DNA of 64,000 bases from NCBI GenBank assembly GCA_947069175.1, contig CAMTDV010000007.1, positions 52,595,681 to 52,659,680 of the forward strand. The letters run 5' to 3'. A model generated the notes under the pieces. It was not told the DNA's origin. It did no database searches and saw only the letters and a list, made by a program, of their open reading frames with translations. The stretch's first letter is position 1. Every line of letters starts with the position of its first letter. This DNA is from Scalesia atractyloides. Its lineage: Eukaryota > Streptophyta > Magnoliopsida > Asterales > Asteraceae. The translations under genes and the position numbers were made by a program. This document shows positions 1-11,611 of the stretch, piece after piece.

Positions 1-263
1 GCTACTATTTATGGACCTTTCTGATCTAAGGGGGTCGGCGGCGACGCGGCTCCCAACTCTGGTTCTCCGTTTTCTTCATTCCACGTGTCCGGTTGGTCCC
101 AGTCACATCACGATGCTTCGTAAAGCTCCCCAATAGCTCCTTGAACTACGTTAGACCTGTAAAACACAATTTCTATCAAAGTAGGCCATTTGAAACCAAA
201 GTTCATGTAAGAATATAAACATAATACGACTAAACAATGGGTTTTCAACCATGTATCACTTAT
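1..263. other. No recognisable feature
   Basis: I see no gene, RNA or clear repeat here. It is the left flank of the LTR-like block that begins near 264. The short open frame on the minus strand resembles nothing I know. Confidence 0.4.
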
Positions 264-820
264 TGTCAAAGTGCTGGTCAACAAGTCCACAGTTAAAGTC
301 AATCAAAGTCAAAGGCAGAAGACTAGAAGACCCAGTCAAAGGGTTAAAGACAAAAGTTCTGGATTTCCCAAAGTGCTAGTTCAATGCAACAGTGTAACTT
401 ACAAAAGTTCTGAATTTCCCAAAGTGTCGGTTCAGCCAATAAAAATGTGAAATCCAGTAGTTCATACTAAACATACAAAAGTAGCTGTAGTTCAATGCAA
501 TAGTGTAATTATCCAGCAGTTACATCATTTAATGAAGCTATTAAGGTCGCTTTCATGATGACATCACCCACAGTTCACTCCTCCTATATATAGATTAGCA
601 AATAAACTAAGTGAGAGAGTGTTCACCTGGTGAGGGGAGTAGTGTATGTACCTTGTGATGGTATTTTATCATAATGATTTCAATGAAATCATTCTGCAAA
701 CGTTTCTGAATCCAGTAGTGTTAGAATGATGTGTTGGCTTATCACTGTTTGATTGAATTTTCAATTTGATTAACTATTTTATCATAAAAATACACACCAC
801 ACACACTCTTAGATTCAACA
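264..820 (+). repeat. Putative 5' LTR of a Ty1/copia-type element
   Basis: The block opens with TGTCAAAG and closes with ATTCAACA, so it has the TG...CA ends of an LTR. A TATATATAG box sits at 585-593. A tRNA-Met-type primer site follows three bases after the end. The would-be 3' LTR at 13818 shows no similarity by eye. Either this LTR belongs to a different element or the copia remnant is chimeric. Confidence 0.45.
585..593 (+). promoter_or_regulatory. TATA box in the LTR
   Basis: TATATATAG lies about 230 bp before the end of the putative LTR and just after CTCC. This is a usual place for an LTR promoter. Function is inferred only from sequence and position. Confidence 0.4.
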
Positions 821-822
821 AT

Positions 823-834
823 TGGTACCAAAGC
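823..834 (+). other. Primer binding site, tRNA-iMet type (degenerate)
   Basis: TGGTACCAAAGC differs at two bases from TGGTATCAGAGC, the usual plant copia primer site complementary to the 3' end of initiator tRNA-Met. It follows the LTR end at 820 almost directly, which supports that boundary. Confidence 0.5.
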
Positions 835-838
835 AAGG

Positions 839-1267
839 TTTCACTAAATTGACCTAACCTTGATTCAGAAGATAAACTAACTCAAATTATCAAACGACAT
901 TGAGAAGAATTAGACCAATCAAATCAACAACTTGTTTCTGATACTCTGTTTTCATAATTAAAATTCAATAGAACTCAGCGAGATGTAATTAATTTTAAAG
1001 ATAAAAACATACAAAAATTGTTTGATGAAAATAATGATAACGATGTTACAAATTAATTTTTTTGACATCTACAAGACTCTGAATACCAAACACCTAAAAA
1101 CCCAATGATGAAGAAAAGGATTGTTCTAGTACTGAATCAGGGACACATGTATCTCAACAAGTAGTATTAGGTGTTGTTGATACTTTAGGCAGGGCTCAAG
1201 AGAAGCAGCCTGGTATTTCAAGTACTAATATTGATAGGGTTGATCATGTGATGAGTGAAAGTGTATA
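839..1267 (+). pseudogene. Copia polyprotein remnant, region between integrase and RT
   Basis: After the primer site, the gag, protease and integrase core expected of a copia element are absent. From about 1080 the sequence reads, with stops and frame changes, as the Ser/Thr/Glu-rich linker that lies between integrase and RT in copia polyproteins. The same linker resumes at 3890, after the inserted element at 1268-3889. The copy had therefore lost most of its 5' coding part. The assignment rests mainly on continuity with the clear RT that follows. Confidence 0.45.
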
Positions 1268-1757
1268 TGGGTCCCGGTGATGGCGGTTCTAGACGAAAGT
1301 CTGGGCGTATAATAGTACCGATTCGGTAGAACGTTATAACAAGGAAGTAGGAACAGAATCAGCGGAAGATTTTAATTCATTCATACCGAAAGAGTATACA
1401 TCTTGTTTGGCTGGTGGAGTTCCTGGAGAGAATCCGCCAGCGTTTCCCCTCAGGGAACTTGCAAAACATACAAAACAACAAACACACAACACCTATATAT
1501 AGACATGACAGCTCATGCGAAGCGAGTCGGCTGTCACTCGTACGAAGTGTCATTCGTACGAGTGAGATGTTATCACTCGTACGAGTAACAAAGTCACTCG
1601 GGCAAGCCACATGGTCACTCGTACGAGGCACATTACCACTCGTACGAGCTAGTTCTCGTTCGTACTTGGGTCGTGTGTTCGTATCTAATCTATACAATAT
1701 TCCATACACGCTCTATCTATCATATACGCACAGTGATGGACATAAAGTGCATCAACA
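1268..1757 (-). repeat. LTR of the non-autonomous element, left copy (3' LTR)
   Basis: This 490 bp repeat matches 3400-3889 over its whole length with scattered substitutions. It contains five perfect TCGTACGA octamers between 1538 and 1647. Open frames on both strands here are by-products of the palindromic repeats. Confidence 0.8.
1538..1647. repeat. Array of TCGTACGA palindromes
   Basis: Perfect octamers start at 1538, 1554, 1577, 1619 and 1640, mostly within the palindrome CTCGTACGAG, with a degenerate unit near 1598. The spacing is about 16-23 bp. A matching array is in the other LTR, and similar ones occur in the unrelated gypsy LTRs of this window. Confidence 0.85.
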
Positions 1758-3399
1758 GGTTCCCCCTTGGACGTCACTATCGAAGCTTGAACTTGATCTT
1801 GAATCTGAGAGCCGTGTTTGAATATTCTTCAACTTCAATCAGGTATCTGTTGACGTCATAATTCCCCCTTGATTGATGATCCGGGTTTACATTATCTACG
1901 TTAAGCAACATTCCACCTGAAATAATTTTCTCCAGAAATTAATCTTCAGGTCGTTGTTTGCCTGGTTCAAGACCTCCTTTGATTTGCTTAATCTATAGAT
2001 TTTCTCGAATAATCACCAACTTGAAATTAATCAATGCAGCTTCTCCTTTTTGACGTTAACCATATTTGTGTTCGGTTTGGCGCACTCCTCTGATGCTCGA
2101 TCCTCTAATCTTCAAAACCCAACCGGCAATTGATAGAAACTTCGAATTACCACAACGAAAAACTTCAAATCAATGAATATCCGCAAAAATCTAAAATCCC
2201 GATTTCTATAATCACGATTGATCAGCAAATCGGTAATCTTCTCAATTAGCAAATCATCATCGGAATCATACTATCTGGTAACACATCGAATCTGAGAAAC
2301 ATTTTGCCGCAATCAGAATCACATTCTTCCTTTTTAGCCACAAAAACAGATGTATAGCTATCTCAGCTGGAATGGGGCAACTGAAACTACAAGACATCCT
2401 TGTTTCCTGGCGGTTAGTCTGAAAAACAGTTCATTTGCCTTGCAGAGTTAAAGATAAGTAGTCATATGTGCTTCCAATTCCACATCGGGGATCAGGCATT
2501 TAACCCTTAAGCATCAATCTGTATCATGATCTGAAATTTCTAAACATCTTTTGATCATGACATTCCAAATGTATAGTCTATTTTGTGAATAGACATAAAT
2601 GTTATCTCATTACTAATGAATCTTTGATCCTCTGTGTTTCCCAGATAATTTGCACTCGGAACCACCCAGATACTGTTGCAACATCACAAATTTCAAAAAT
2701 GCCGGAATTTAACATATACGTGAAAATTTTTATTCCCCCTCATTTTTGCAAATTCTGACGTCTTGAGCTCTTATGGGGATGAAGATTATGGCGCGACTGC
2801 AGCATATGGTACTCAAATTTTGCCGAAAAATTCCCAAAATTGCAATTGTGATCAAATGCCGATTTAACGTTAAGGCCCATCAATAGTTACTACACCAGAT
2901 AATCAATGTTTTGCACAGGTATCAATGATTACCCCAAAATCTCCATCCTTTTATGACCGTATCATCAAATCTATACTTTGAAGCTCTAGCCGGTGTCCCC
3001 GAACAGCCCGAGTTAGACGTTAAAATCTCGAAAAAAATTGTAATCACCAATTTTTTTCTAGGCACTCGTCTCGTCAATACGATCAAAAATGCCTTTTTTC
3101 AAGCATGCACCTTCGCACAAGTGGTGCTTCGTACGAGCCACAGAGGCTCACTCGTTCGAATGAAACTAATTACGTCTTTTCGATCCAGAATCTTCATTTC
3201 TTCAAATTTCAACATGATTTTAGCACAGATCTAGTCGAAACTCAGTTTCTAACAATCCTATGGTTTCAATTTTACATTATGTCTGTTGATTGTCCGATTG
3301 TTTAGCCTAAAAACCCTCATACGTCCAAAATTCATGAGCGTAGGTGATTCATAAACTGTTAGATTAAATGAATCGGTACAGTAGCTCTAATACCAGTTG
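1758..3399 (-). other. Non-coding interior of the non-autonomous element
   Basis: There are no protein domains on either strand. The interior starts with the polypurine tract next to the left LTR and ends with the primer site at 3384-3395. TCGTACGA-like units recur near 3113-3160. The short open frames look like chance. Confidence 0.6.
3384..3395 (-). other. Primer binding site of the non-autonomous element
   Basis: On the minus strand this reads TGGTATTAGAGC, one mismatch from the usual tRNA-iMet primer site. It is four bases inside the LTR edge at 3400. It sets the 5' end of the element on the right. Confidence 0.7.
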
Positions 3400-3889
3400 T
3401 GGGTCCCGGTGACGGCGGTTCTAGATGGAAGTCTGGTCGTATGATAGTACCGATTCGGTAGAACGTTATAACAAGGAAGTAGGAACAGAATCATTGAAAG
3501 CTTTTCATTCATTCATACTGAAAGAGTATACATCTTGTCTGGCTGGCAGAGTTCCTGAAGAGAATCCACCAGTGTTTCCCCTCAGGGAACTTCCAAAACT
3601 TACAAAACAATGAACACACAACACCTATATATAGACATGACAGCTCGTGCGAAGCGAGTAGGTTGTCACTCGTACGAAGTGTCATCCCTACGAGTGAGAT
3701 GTTATCACTCGTACGAGTAATAAAGCCACTCGTACGAGCCACATGGTTACTCGTACGAGGCACATTACCACTAGTACGAGCCAGTTCTCGTTCGTATTTG
3801 GGTCGTGTGTTCGCATCTAATCTTTACAATATTCAATACACGCTCTATCTATCTTATTCGCACTGTGATGGACATAAAGTGTATCAACA
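3400..3889 (-). repeat. LTR of the non-autonomous element, right copy (5' LTR)
   Basis: This is the 490 bp partner of 1268-1757. Four perfect TCGTACGA octamers start at 3670, 3709, 3730 and 3751, with degenerate units between. The copia frame resumes immediately after 3889. Confidence 0.8.
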
Positions 3890-4787
3890 GTGTTGAAGAT
3901 CATATATCTGAGGGTATTAGTGAAGGTCAGTTAGAGGTTCAAGCCAATCCTAGGAGATCTACTAGGAGTACTACATTACCTATAAGTCTTAGTGACTTTA
4001 TTGTTGAAGAAAAAGTGAAATATGGGCTAGAAAGAGTAGTTAGCTATTCAAATTTATCAATAGAACATAAGTGCTTTACTTCTATACTTGATAAAACTTG
4101 TGAACCAAACAACATCTGTGAGGCTTCCAAGGATCCTAATTGGGTGTCAGCCATGAATGAAGAGATTGAAGCTCTTCATAGAAATGATACATGGGATCTT
4201 GTTGAGTTACTCCTGGTAGAGGTGTTGTTAGCTGTAAATGGATTTATAAAATAAAATGTAAGTCAACAGGTGAAACTGAAGTCAGGCTTGATGCCAAAGG
4301 CTATAGTCAAAAACAGGGCGCTGACTTTGATGAAACATTTTCACCTGTGGTTAAACTTGTTACTGTTAGATGTATCTTGTCTATAACAATAGAAATATCT
4401 TGTCTATAACAATAGAGAGGTTGGACATTATATCAATTAGATGTGAATAATGTGTTTTTATATGGTAATTTGAATGTGGATGTTTATATGAGTCATCCTG
4501 ATGGTTATTATTCAAAGGAGGAAAATAAGGTTTGCAAACTAAAGAGGTCTTTATATGGGCTGAAGCAACCCCCTAGGATGTTGAATGAAAAATTGGTCAA
4601 TGTGTTGTTTGACTTAGGATTTAGTCAAAGTAATGTGACTATTCTTTGTTTTCCAAAGTTGGATCTGATGTGATTGTTTACTTTCTTGTTTATGTGGACG
4701 ATATTGTCATTGCTGATAACTGTGTTTCAGAGATAGAAAAGGTAAGGTTAGTTTAAGGTCTATGTTTTTGATAAAGACCTTGGTGAA
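3890..4787 (+). pseudogene. Ty1/copia reverse transcriptase, N-terminal part (decayed)
   Basis: After the Glu/Ser-rich linker the sequence shows the start of a copia RT (RVT_2 family). Visible pieces are the block with WVSAMNEEIEAL and NDTWDLVEL, the block with FDETFSPVVKLVTVR, and the stretch containing LDVNN and LKRSLYGLKQPPR. A weakened YVDDIV-like site lies near 4690. The reading frame changes near 4220, 4390 and 4660, and a short duplication (CTTGTCTATAACAATAGA) lies near 4374-4412. The frame is cut at the block that continues at 12976, where the gypsy element inserted. The fossil cannot make an enzyme. Confidence 0.75.
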
Positions 4788-4792
4788 CTTAG

Positions 4793-6862
4793 TGTCACAC
4801 CCCAATCGATGGTGGAAACATCAGGGCGAGACAAAATAGATTGCTCGAGTCAACAACACTAGTTTGCGACAATAGTTAAGATATCAAGGTATCATTTCAT
4901 GTCAAATTCGTTAAGTACAACATAAAAATTTGAAAGTAAAACATTTAAGAGATTCAAGTACAACATGATTAACAATAAGCAACATAAAGTCTAGAAGTTT
5001 CTACGTGTGTTTCTAAGAAGTCCCTACTAAGTTTCATCAATGGCATCATCCTTAACCTGCAACATGTTAAAAGTATAGTTCAACACAAAAGCATTGGCGA
5101 GCACACAAGTTTGATATAGCATAAGTATGAAATAGTTTAAACGAATCCACATGTTAAAATAGTAAACTAGATTAATGTAAACAAGGCATGCGATTTACAA
5201 GTGAATCCTCAAGTGTCACCGTAAAATTGAATAAACTTAACATGACCTCAAGAATACGGGCGGTGTGTTACTCCTATAACGCTATACATGTTAAAGGGAG
5301 GCTCGTACGAAGTTAATGACAATTCATATCACATAAGAATGTTCCAAATATACAAATCGCGTATCACGTATCTTTAGCATGTATGATGGATTGTTTGTGT
5401 GTTTGCATAAAAGTATAAGTGTGATTGCATGTATTTTTGATAGATTAAACATGTTGCACCCAAATGCGTAAAACAAAAAGGGTGTTCGAGTGTACTCACT
5501 GTTAAGAAAGCTTCCTAGTATTCCGTGTATAGAGTGCTCAGGTTATGCAACACTAAGTTACCCTACATGAGGTAAATAGGTGGGCGTGAGTATACTAAGT
5601 CGGATGATAGATCCAGATTCTGAAGAACAAAGTACGGAATGAAAACGGGAAAAAGGCCACTTCGTACGAAATGGACTGACCGCCTCGTGCGAGCTGACTT
5701 GCAACTCGTACGAGTATACTAGTACCTCGTACGCGCTGACTTGCACCTCGTAGGAGTTGACCATTCACCTCGTGAGAGGTGATAGTCCTGGAACGTGTTA
5801 GACTGTTTTGTACCCATTTCAACACTGGTTTCTGTGAACGAGGGTCGTGATAACGAGGCAGGATAGTCCGAGTCATAACACTAGATCACGTTGTGATTAA
5901 TATTATGTCCAGATTAGTCTGTAAATAAAATAAGTAGTTTAGTCAAGTTTGTCATAGAAGTCAAGTATGGAGATGTCAAATCTCTTTATATGATTCACCA
6001 AAGCACAAGGTTGTAATAACCCGGTTGATCATGAATTAACAGAATGTAAGACAGCTAAAACTTCATTAACCGAATGAGCAAGCTAGGTGTGTGCATCCCG
6101 AACATGAAGACATTTGGGGACGTGTCATAGCTTTGTCATTCTATTGAAAGTTGAATCAGTTTTAGGAGTTAAAATAATCGCAAATAGTGGTGGAACTTAA
6201 TTCGGAAAGCCTTAGCTCCCAATGTTCTCACACTAGCTTAACACTTAATTACTTATAACTTTGGTTAGCTCACATGTTCGTACGAAAGAAAAATCGGGGA
6301 AGTATGAAGAATTTGGAGAAGTTTGTAAGTAAAGTGAGCTACAACTCACTTAAAAGTCGAGAAGAATCTGCCAAGGATCTGTAAATTTCGAGTGGTAATG
6401 AGAGAATTTTCGAAAGGTTGGAGTGTCTGATTTATAGGAGAAGGGGGCTGGCAGAAGCATTCGTGCGAGGTATTACTTCGTACGAGGTGTGCTTCACCTC
6501 GTACGAGGTGCTGGGTTTTAGGCTAAGTTTTCACATTTTAGTCAGTTTTAAGCATTTTCAAACATCGGTAGGTATCGTGTGTGCATAGCATGCATCTTGT
6601 ATGTAGTTTGCATAAGAATCACGTATTTAAACAATTGTTTATATGAATACTCGAGTATGAAAGGATGAATAGCATATGTTGACATGTATGTTTTGCTTGA
6701 ATAATAAGTATAAAAGTATGCATAAGATTTGATTGTCTATTATGATCAACGCCTCGGATTACTAGCTTGGGATAGAAATACAAATAAGGTACGATACAAG
6801 TTTCCAAAAATAGAAAACCGATTACACCTTCTAAATAAGGAAGTACAAGAATGCGAATCTAC
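4793..6862 (-). repeat. 3' LTR of gypsy 1 (left copy)
   Basis: It begins TGTCACACCCC. From about 5480 it matches 11612-12970. Its first part matches the reversed solo LTR at 48843-50228. It is longer than that solo LTR, so it carries extra sequence in the middle. TCGTACGA octamers occur at 5662 and 5706, with variants to 5775 and again at 6465-6510. The right boundary is approximate because the last bases have decayed. Confidence 0.75.
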
Positions 6863-6874
6863 TTTAGGAAATTC

Positions 6875-7700
6875 CGCCCTGAAATTTATTTAAGAGGAAG
6901 ATGTAACGAACAGATGTGGGCACTTAGTCTTCATATCACTTTCGAGTTCCCACGTAAACTCAGAGACACATTTTCCTTCCATCGAACTTTGACTATGGGA
7001 ATCCGACTGCGCCTCAATTGCTTGATTCCTCGATCCATGACTTCGATAGGTTTCTCCACGAAGTATAAGGTTTTGTTGATTTGAAGGTCTTCAAGTGGAA
7101 CTTGGAATCGTTCTTCAGCTAGACATTACTTCAAAATGGAAACGTGAAACGTAGGTTGGACATTGCTGAGTTCTTGAGGTAGGTCCAGTCGATACGCTAC
7201 CTTGCCAATCCTTTCGAGAATCTTGAAAGGACCTACATAGCGAGGAGCAAGCTTGCCTTTCTTACCAAATCAAACTACACCCTTCCAACGGGATACCTTG
7301 ACGACAAATGATTTCATCCGTGTAGGTACGAGCCAATTTCTCGACTTTGTAATCTTCACGAATGGGGAGAAAGTAAGCGGATTTCGTCAATCGATCGATG
7401 ATTACCCAAATACTATCATGACCAGACAAAGTGCAAGGGGTTTAGTGATAAAATCCATAGCAATAATCTCTCATTTCCAGACAGGAATTTCTGGTTGTTC
7501 GAGTAATCTAGAGGGACGTTGATGTTCAGATTTGACCTTAGAACAAGTAAAACATTTTGAAACGTAGGTGGTGATATCTTTCTTCATACCAGGCCACCAA
7601 TAAGACGTACGAAGGTCTTGGCACAACTAGTCAGCGCCAGAACGGAATATCGAGATTTGTGGCCTTCCTTCATCAAAGTGTTGCGAAGGTTGCTGTGATT
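6875..7700 (-). pseudogene. Gypsy 1 integrase and chromodomain (core deleted)
   Basis: On minus the zinc-binding and early core parts of the integrase are visible, followed by the block IREDYK. The sequence then jumps into the C-terminal GKLAP-type module. The middle of the catalytic core, including the second Asp and the Glu, is missing. After it come KPIEVMDRG and LRRSRIPIVKVRW, which match the C-terminal chromodomain-like module of the better copy at 21751-22197. There are several frameshifts. Integration activity is excluded by the deletion. Confidence 0.7.
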
Positions 7701-7706
7701 TGGAAT

Positions 7707-9660
7707 CTAGACACGATCGAGATAGTAAAGAATGCGATCGGGTTTAGACTCGAGTTGGTTTTCAGCACCACACTTCATCTCATTGTATAAGTCGTTCTCG
7801 TTAATGGATGAGTATTGTGCTTCACGAATTATATCACGAAGGTTTCCCAAAGTTTGAGAGCAACGAACACTCTTTACATGGGTTTTTCGACTAAGTGCGT
7901 CAGCTACAACATTCGCCTTAAAAGGGTGGTAGCCAATCTCGCAGTCGTAGTCGTTTAACAATTCTACCCATCGTTGTTGACGCATGTTGAGTTCCTTTTG
8001 ATTAAAGATGTGCTAAAGGCTCTTATGATCGGTGAAGACCACACACTTCATACCACAAATGTAATGTCGCCATATCTTTAATGCAAAAACAACTGCACCG
8101 AGTTCAAGATCATGAGTAGTATAGTTCTTCTCATGTATTTTGAGTTTTCACGAAGCATATGCGATAACCTTATCTCGTTGCATAAGAACACAACCAAGAC
8201 CTTGGTTTGACGCATCGTAATACACCAAGAAATCATCGTTACCATCGGGAAGAGTAAGGATAGGAGCATTAGAAAGCATGTCCTTGAGAGTTTGGAAACA
8301 CCCCTCTTGTTTAGGACCCAAATATCTTTTTGAGTCAATGAAGTGAGAGGAACCACGAGTTTGGAAAAGTTCGAAATGAAGCGATGATAGTAATCAGCTA
8401 AACCAAGAGACGAATGAATTTCAAATGGAGACTTAGGAGCAATCCAATTCTTCACAGCTTTGATTTTCGCAAGGTCAATGTGAATACCGAGTTCGTTGAC
8501 GACATGACCAAGGAATTGGACCTTTTTTAGCCAAAATTCACACTTGGAAAATTTAGCGTAAAGATGTTCTGTATGCAAGAATTAGAGGATAAGACGCAGG
8601 TGTCGCCCGTGCTCTTCTTGTGTCTTGGAGTAGATGAGGATATCGTCGTTGAAACGATCACAAAATGGTCGAGATACAGCTTACACACACAGTGCATCAA
8701 GTCCATGAAAACTGCAGGTGCGTTGGTCAAACCAAAAGGCATGACCAAGAACTCGTAGTGACCATAGCTTGTACGAAACGCGGTTTTGGGTATATCTCCT
8801 TTGAGAATTCGAAGTTGATGATAACCAGAACGGAGATCGATCTTGGAAAAACACATTACGCCTAGTAGTTGATCGGAGAGGTCATCAACACGAGGAAGAG
8901 GATATCGATTTTTTACTATAAGCTTGTTGAGTTCGCGATAGTCAATGCACATCCGAAAGGATCCATCTTTCTATTTGACGAACAGAACGGGAGCGCCCCA
9001 AGGAGAAGTACTAGGGCGGATAAAGCCTTTATTGAGTAATTCTTGAAGTTGGCTAGACAGCTCTTGCATTTTCGATGGTGCTAGACGATATGGAGATTTC
9101 GCAACAGGAGTTGCGCCAAGAATAAGATCAAAGCGGAAACCAATAGAACGAGGAAGAGGAGGACCAGGTAGATTTTCAGGAAAGACTTCGGGAAATTCAC
9201 AAACGACAAGAACATCACTCACGCTTGGACTCTTATCCTTCTTCTCCACAACGTGGGCAAGAAAGGCGAAGTATTCCTTGCGTAAGTATTTGTTCGCTTG
9301 TGTACACGACATAAGCTTAAGACCTTTAGGAGGTTTCTCGCCATACACGTGCAAGGAATCACGGTTGGGAAGAGGAAGACAAATAAATTTCTCGGAACAT
9401 ACAACTCAGCATGAACTTTCCTAAGCCAATCCATGCCTACTATGACGTCGAAGCTACCCATTTGCATTGGTATAAGGTCGATCGAGAATTTGTGGTCGTT
9501 AAAGTTGAGAGAGAAATTAGAAAGAACGGAATCAACGTTGACATGTTTACGGTTAGCGATTTCGACTGTGAAAGGTTTCGGTAACTTAGAACGTCTACAC
9601 TTTAACAAAGGTTCGAATTCAACGGATACAAAACCTTTATCTGCGCCAGTATCAAATTAA
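7707..9660 (-). pseudogene. Gypsy 1 protease, reverse transcriptase and RNase H (decayed)
   Basis: Going down the minus strand: a protease with DTGADK near 9640 and VGMDWL near 9425; the RT start YRLAPSKMQEL and FIRPSTSPWGAP; then MCIDYRELNKL, KIDLRSGYHQLR, and MPFGLTNAPAVFMDLM. The FIDD-type catalytic box at about 8650 is hit by a frameshift. RNase H ends with WVELLNDYDCEIGYHP and VVADALSRK near 7870-7980. In-frame stops are present, for example before FDTGAD and after LFVK. The whole is alignable to the better copy at 22982-25130. Confidence 0.85.
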
Positions 9661-9699
9661 CACGAAGCATAGACATTGTTAACAAGAAATGTACCATTG

Positions 9700-10971
9700 A
9701 TAACATCGTTGGCGTTCTGCGGTTGAGTTGCCGTGATGACGAAGGCTATACCACGCGCTTGCTACTGGTTGTTGCGTTGAGGACAGACGTTGGCAAAATG
9801 ATTAGGGTCTCCGCATTTGAAGCAGGCTCGTTCAGTGGTTGCTTGAGGTTGGGCTTTGTTTGGTGAGGGGTTTTGGGTTGTCGTAACGGTTTGGGTTCGG
9901 TTGGCAAGCGGTTGTAGATCACTTTGACATTGAGGAGCAAAGTGTCTAAACCTATTGCAATTTGTGCATAGGCGACATGGCGCATTAACAGGGTGATGGT
10001 ATGAGCAGGTGTTACACTTGGGATAAGGCCCAGTGTATGCCCTGATAGGCTCAGGGTTGGTTGATGCAAACTGCTGGTAGAGTTGAGGGTTTGGTGGAGT
10101 GACTACCGCGCAGTTTTGGCCTGAAGCCTTCCGCTTCTTGCCTTTGTTGTTGTTTTTTCTGGGTGGTTGGATGGGGTAGGTTCAACGATGGTTTCGGTGG
10201 TAGCTTAATGGGCATTCTTTGAGGGAGCCTTGGCAGAGGCTTCATGAACAACGTGGTTGTTGTTATGTTTGGCGGCAAGCTTGTAGGTATCTTCGAGGGT
10301 TTTGGGTGAAGCGGCGTCGACAAGGTTCATGAGGTTAGGAAGTAGGCATCAAGTGTATTTTGCAATAGCCTTCTCAACAGTGTCGACTTGGCTAGTGCAT
10401 ATCGCACTCAGCTGCTTAAAACGGGCTGTAAGACCAACGTTATCATTCCCGACCTGTTTTAGGTTTCAAAACTCATTTTTGAGCTTTTGACATTCATGAG
10501 GAGGGCAGAACTCTTCCTCCATTAGCTTTTTGAGATCGGCCTAAGGGAGGGCGTGTACGGCATCGTTTCCACGAGCGTTACGCTCGGAGGTCCACCAATC
10601 AAGAGCCCTTGATTAGAAGAGGCCAGACACGTTGATGGTACGCAGGTGGTAAGGATAAACACTTTGATGGAACGTTACTTCAATGGCGTCAAACCATTGC
10701 AGCAGCTTAGTGTGCCCTCTTTGCTAGTGAAGGGTAAGGGGTTGCATGAGCAAAACTGCTTGAAAGTAAATGTCGACTTAGGCGCTTCTACCTTAGAGTG
10801 GACAGAGGCATGGGGTGAGTCGGTGTTTGGTGGGGGTTGGATTTTGTTGACGATGTTAGGGATGATCTTTGCCATCTGCTTCGCCATAAATTTCATACAA
10901 TCCTTTTTGGACATCGAGTTGGAGTTGGACTTCGACTTCTTCCTTCCGTTTGAGTTTTGCAAAAAGGACAT
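9700..10971 (-). pseudogene. Gypsy 1 gag with zinc knuckles (decayed)
   Basis: The N-terminal part (10675-10971) has a Lys/Ser-rich start and the block LPFTSKEG typical of chromoviral gag. The middle is frameshifted. Near the 3' end there are CCHC knuckles in shifted frames: CTNCNRFRHFAPQC (about 9930-9975) and CFKCGDPNHFANVC (about 9785-9830). Gag proteins form the particle and bind the RNA. This copy is not translatable. The plus-strand frame over 10646-10975 is a shadow. Confidence 0.7.
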
Positions 10972-10975
10972 CTAG

Positions 10976-11611
10976 GTGATCAAAAATCGAGGAAAGGATG
11001 AGGCTTGATCATAATGTGGTTATAAAAGTCACCTTTGAGCATGTAAGTATCACATAAGTTTCACGTAGTTTCACATAAGTATTCACATAGTGTGCATAAG
11101 TATAGCATGTATTCTATAAGTATAAACACATATGAATGTGTAAAGAGTATAAATTTAGTTGGTTTACGAGAATTGGTATTGTTTTTTATTGCGGGAGACG
11201 TGCGAATTGTGCATTGGTTTCAAATGAACGAGGTAAAAGTATTAAAGCACATCGAATTGAGGTAACATAAAAGAGAGGCTTAATAAAACATTGGAGAGTT
11301 TCGGGTTGAGCAACTTGAACTATTCCAAAGTGAATTGAGAATCCTTCGAGTTAGGGAGACATGTTTTGGCAGAATAGATAAATACTCTCACCGATGAGCG
11401 GTTAACGGTATTTACCCTTCTAGTTGCCTCATGTCCCTAATTGATCAGAAATTTGAAACTTTGGCGAGATTGAAAATCGAAGTGTGGAACTAGTTACCAA
11501 GATGTGGATATCACTCCTAACTTGATAATTTCGTTCCTTAAACGTGGTTGGTATTTACCAAATGATGAGCAAATTCCGGTTCGTTGGTAAGGGTCCACTA
11601 GAGTATTACAA
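10976..11611 (-). other. Leader of gypsy 1, right LTR edge missing
   Basis: No coding sequence. This stretch should contain the primer site and the inner edge of the 5' LTR (TGTCACACCCC on plus), but neither is visible. Homology to the left LTR starts only at about 11612. A deletion or replacement across the LTR/leader junction is the simplest reading. Confidence 0.5.

Larger units (their letters stand above)
1268..3889 (-). mobile_element. Non-autonomous LTR retroelement (TRIM/LARD-like), 2.6 kb
   Basis: Two direct repeats of exactly 490 bp (1268-1757 and 3400-3889) bound a 1.64 kb interior without a recognisable gag or pol. On the minus strand each LTR opens TGTTGATGCAC and closes CGGGACCCA. 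A TGGTATTAGAGC primer site (3384-3395) lies next to the right-hand copy. A purine tract, AAGGGGGAACC on minus, lies next to the left-hand copy. These signs fix the orientation as minus. The host copia linker is interrupted here. The flanks GTATA and GTGTT match at only three of five bases, so the target duplication is decayed or misplaced. With no enzymes of its own, it would need a partner copia element to move. Confidence 0.75.

Noticed and set aside
1377..1861. Overlapping open frames on both strands of the first 490 bp LTR
   Set aside because: They arise from the TCGTACGA palindromes, which avoid stops on both strands. The same happens in the second LTR copy at 3509-3896. No protein family fits.
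1538..3758. CRISPR-like array
   Set aside because: The units are 8-10 bp palindromes with related, not unique, spacers, lie inside LTRs, and the genome is a plant.
10646..10975. Plus-strand 109-codon frame
   Set aside because: It is the antisense shadow of the decayed gypsy gag on minus.
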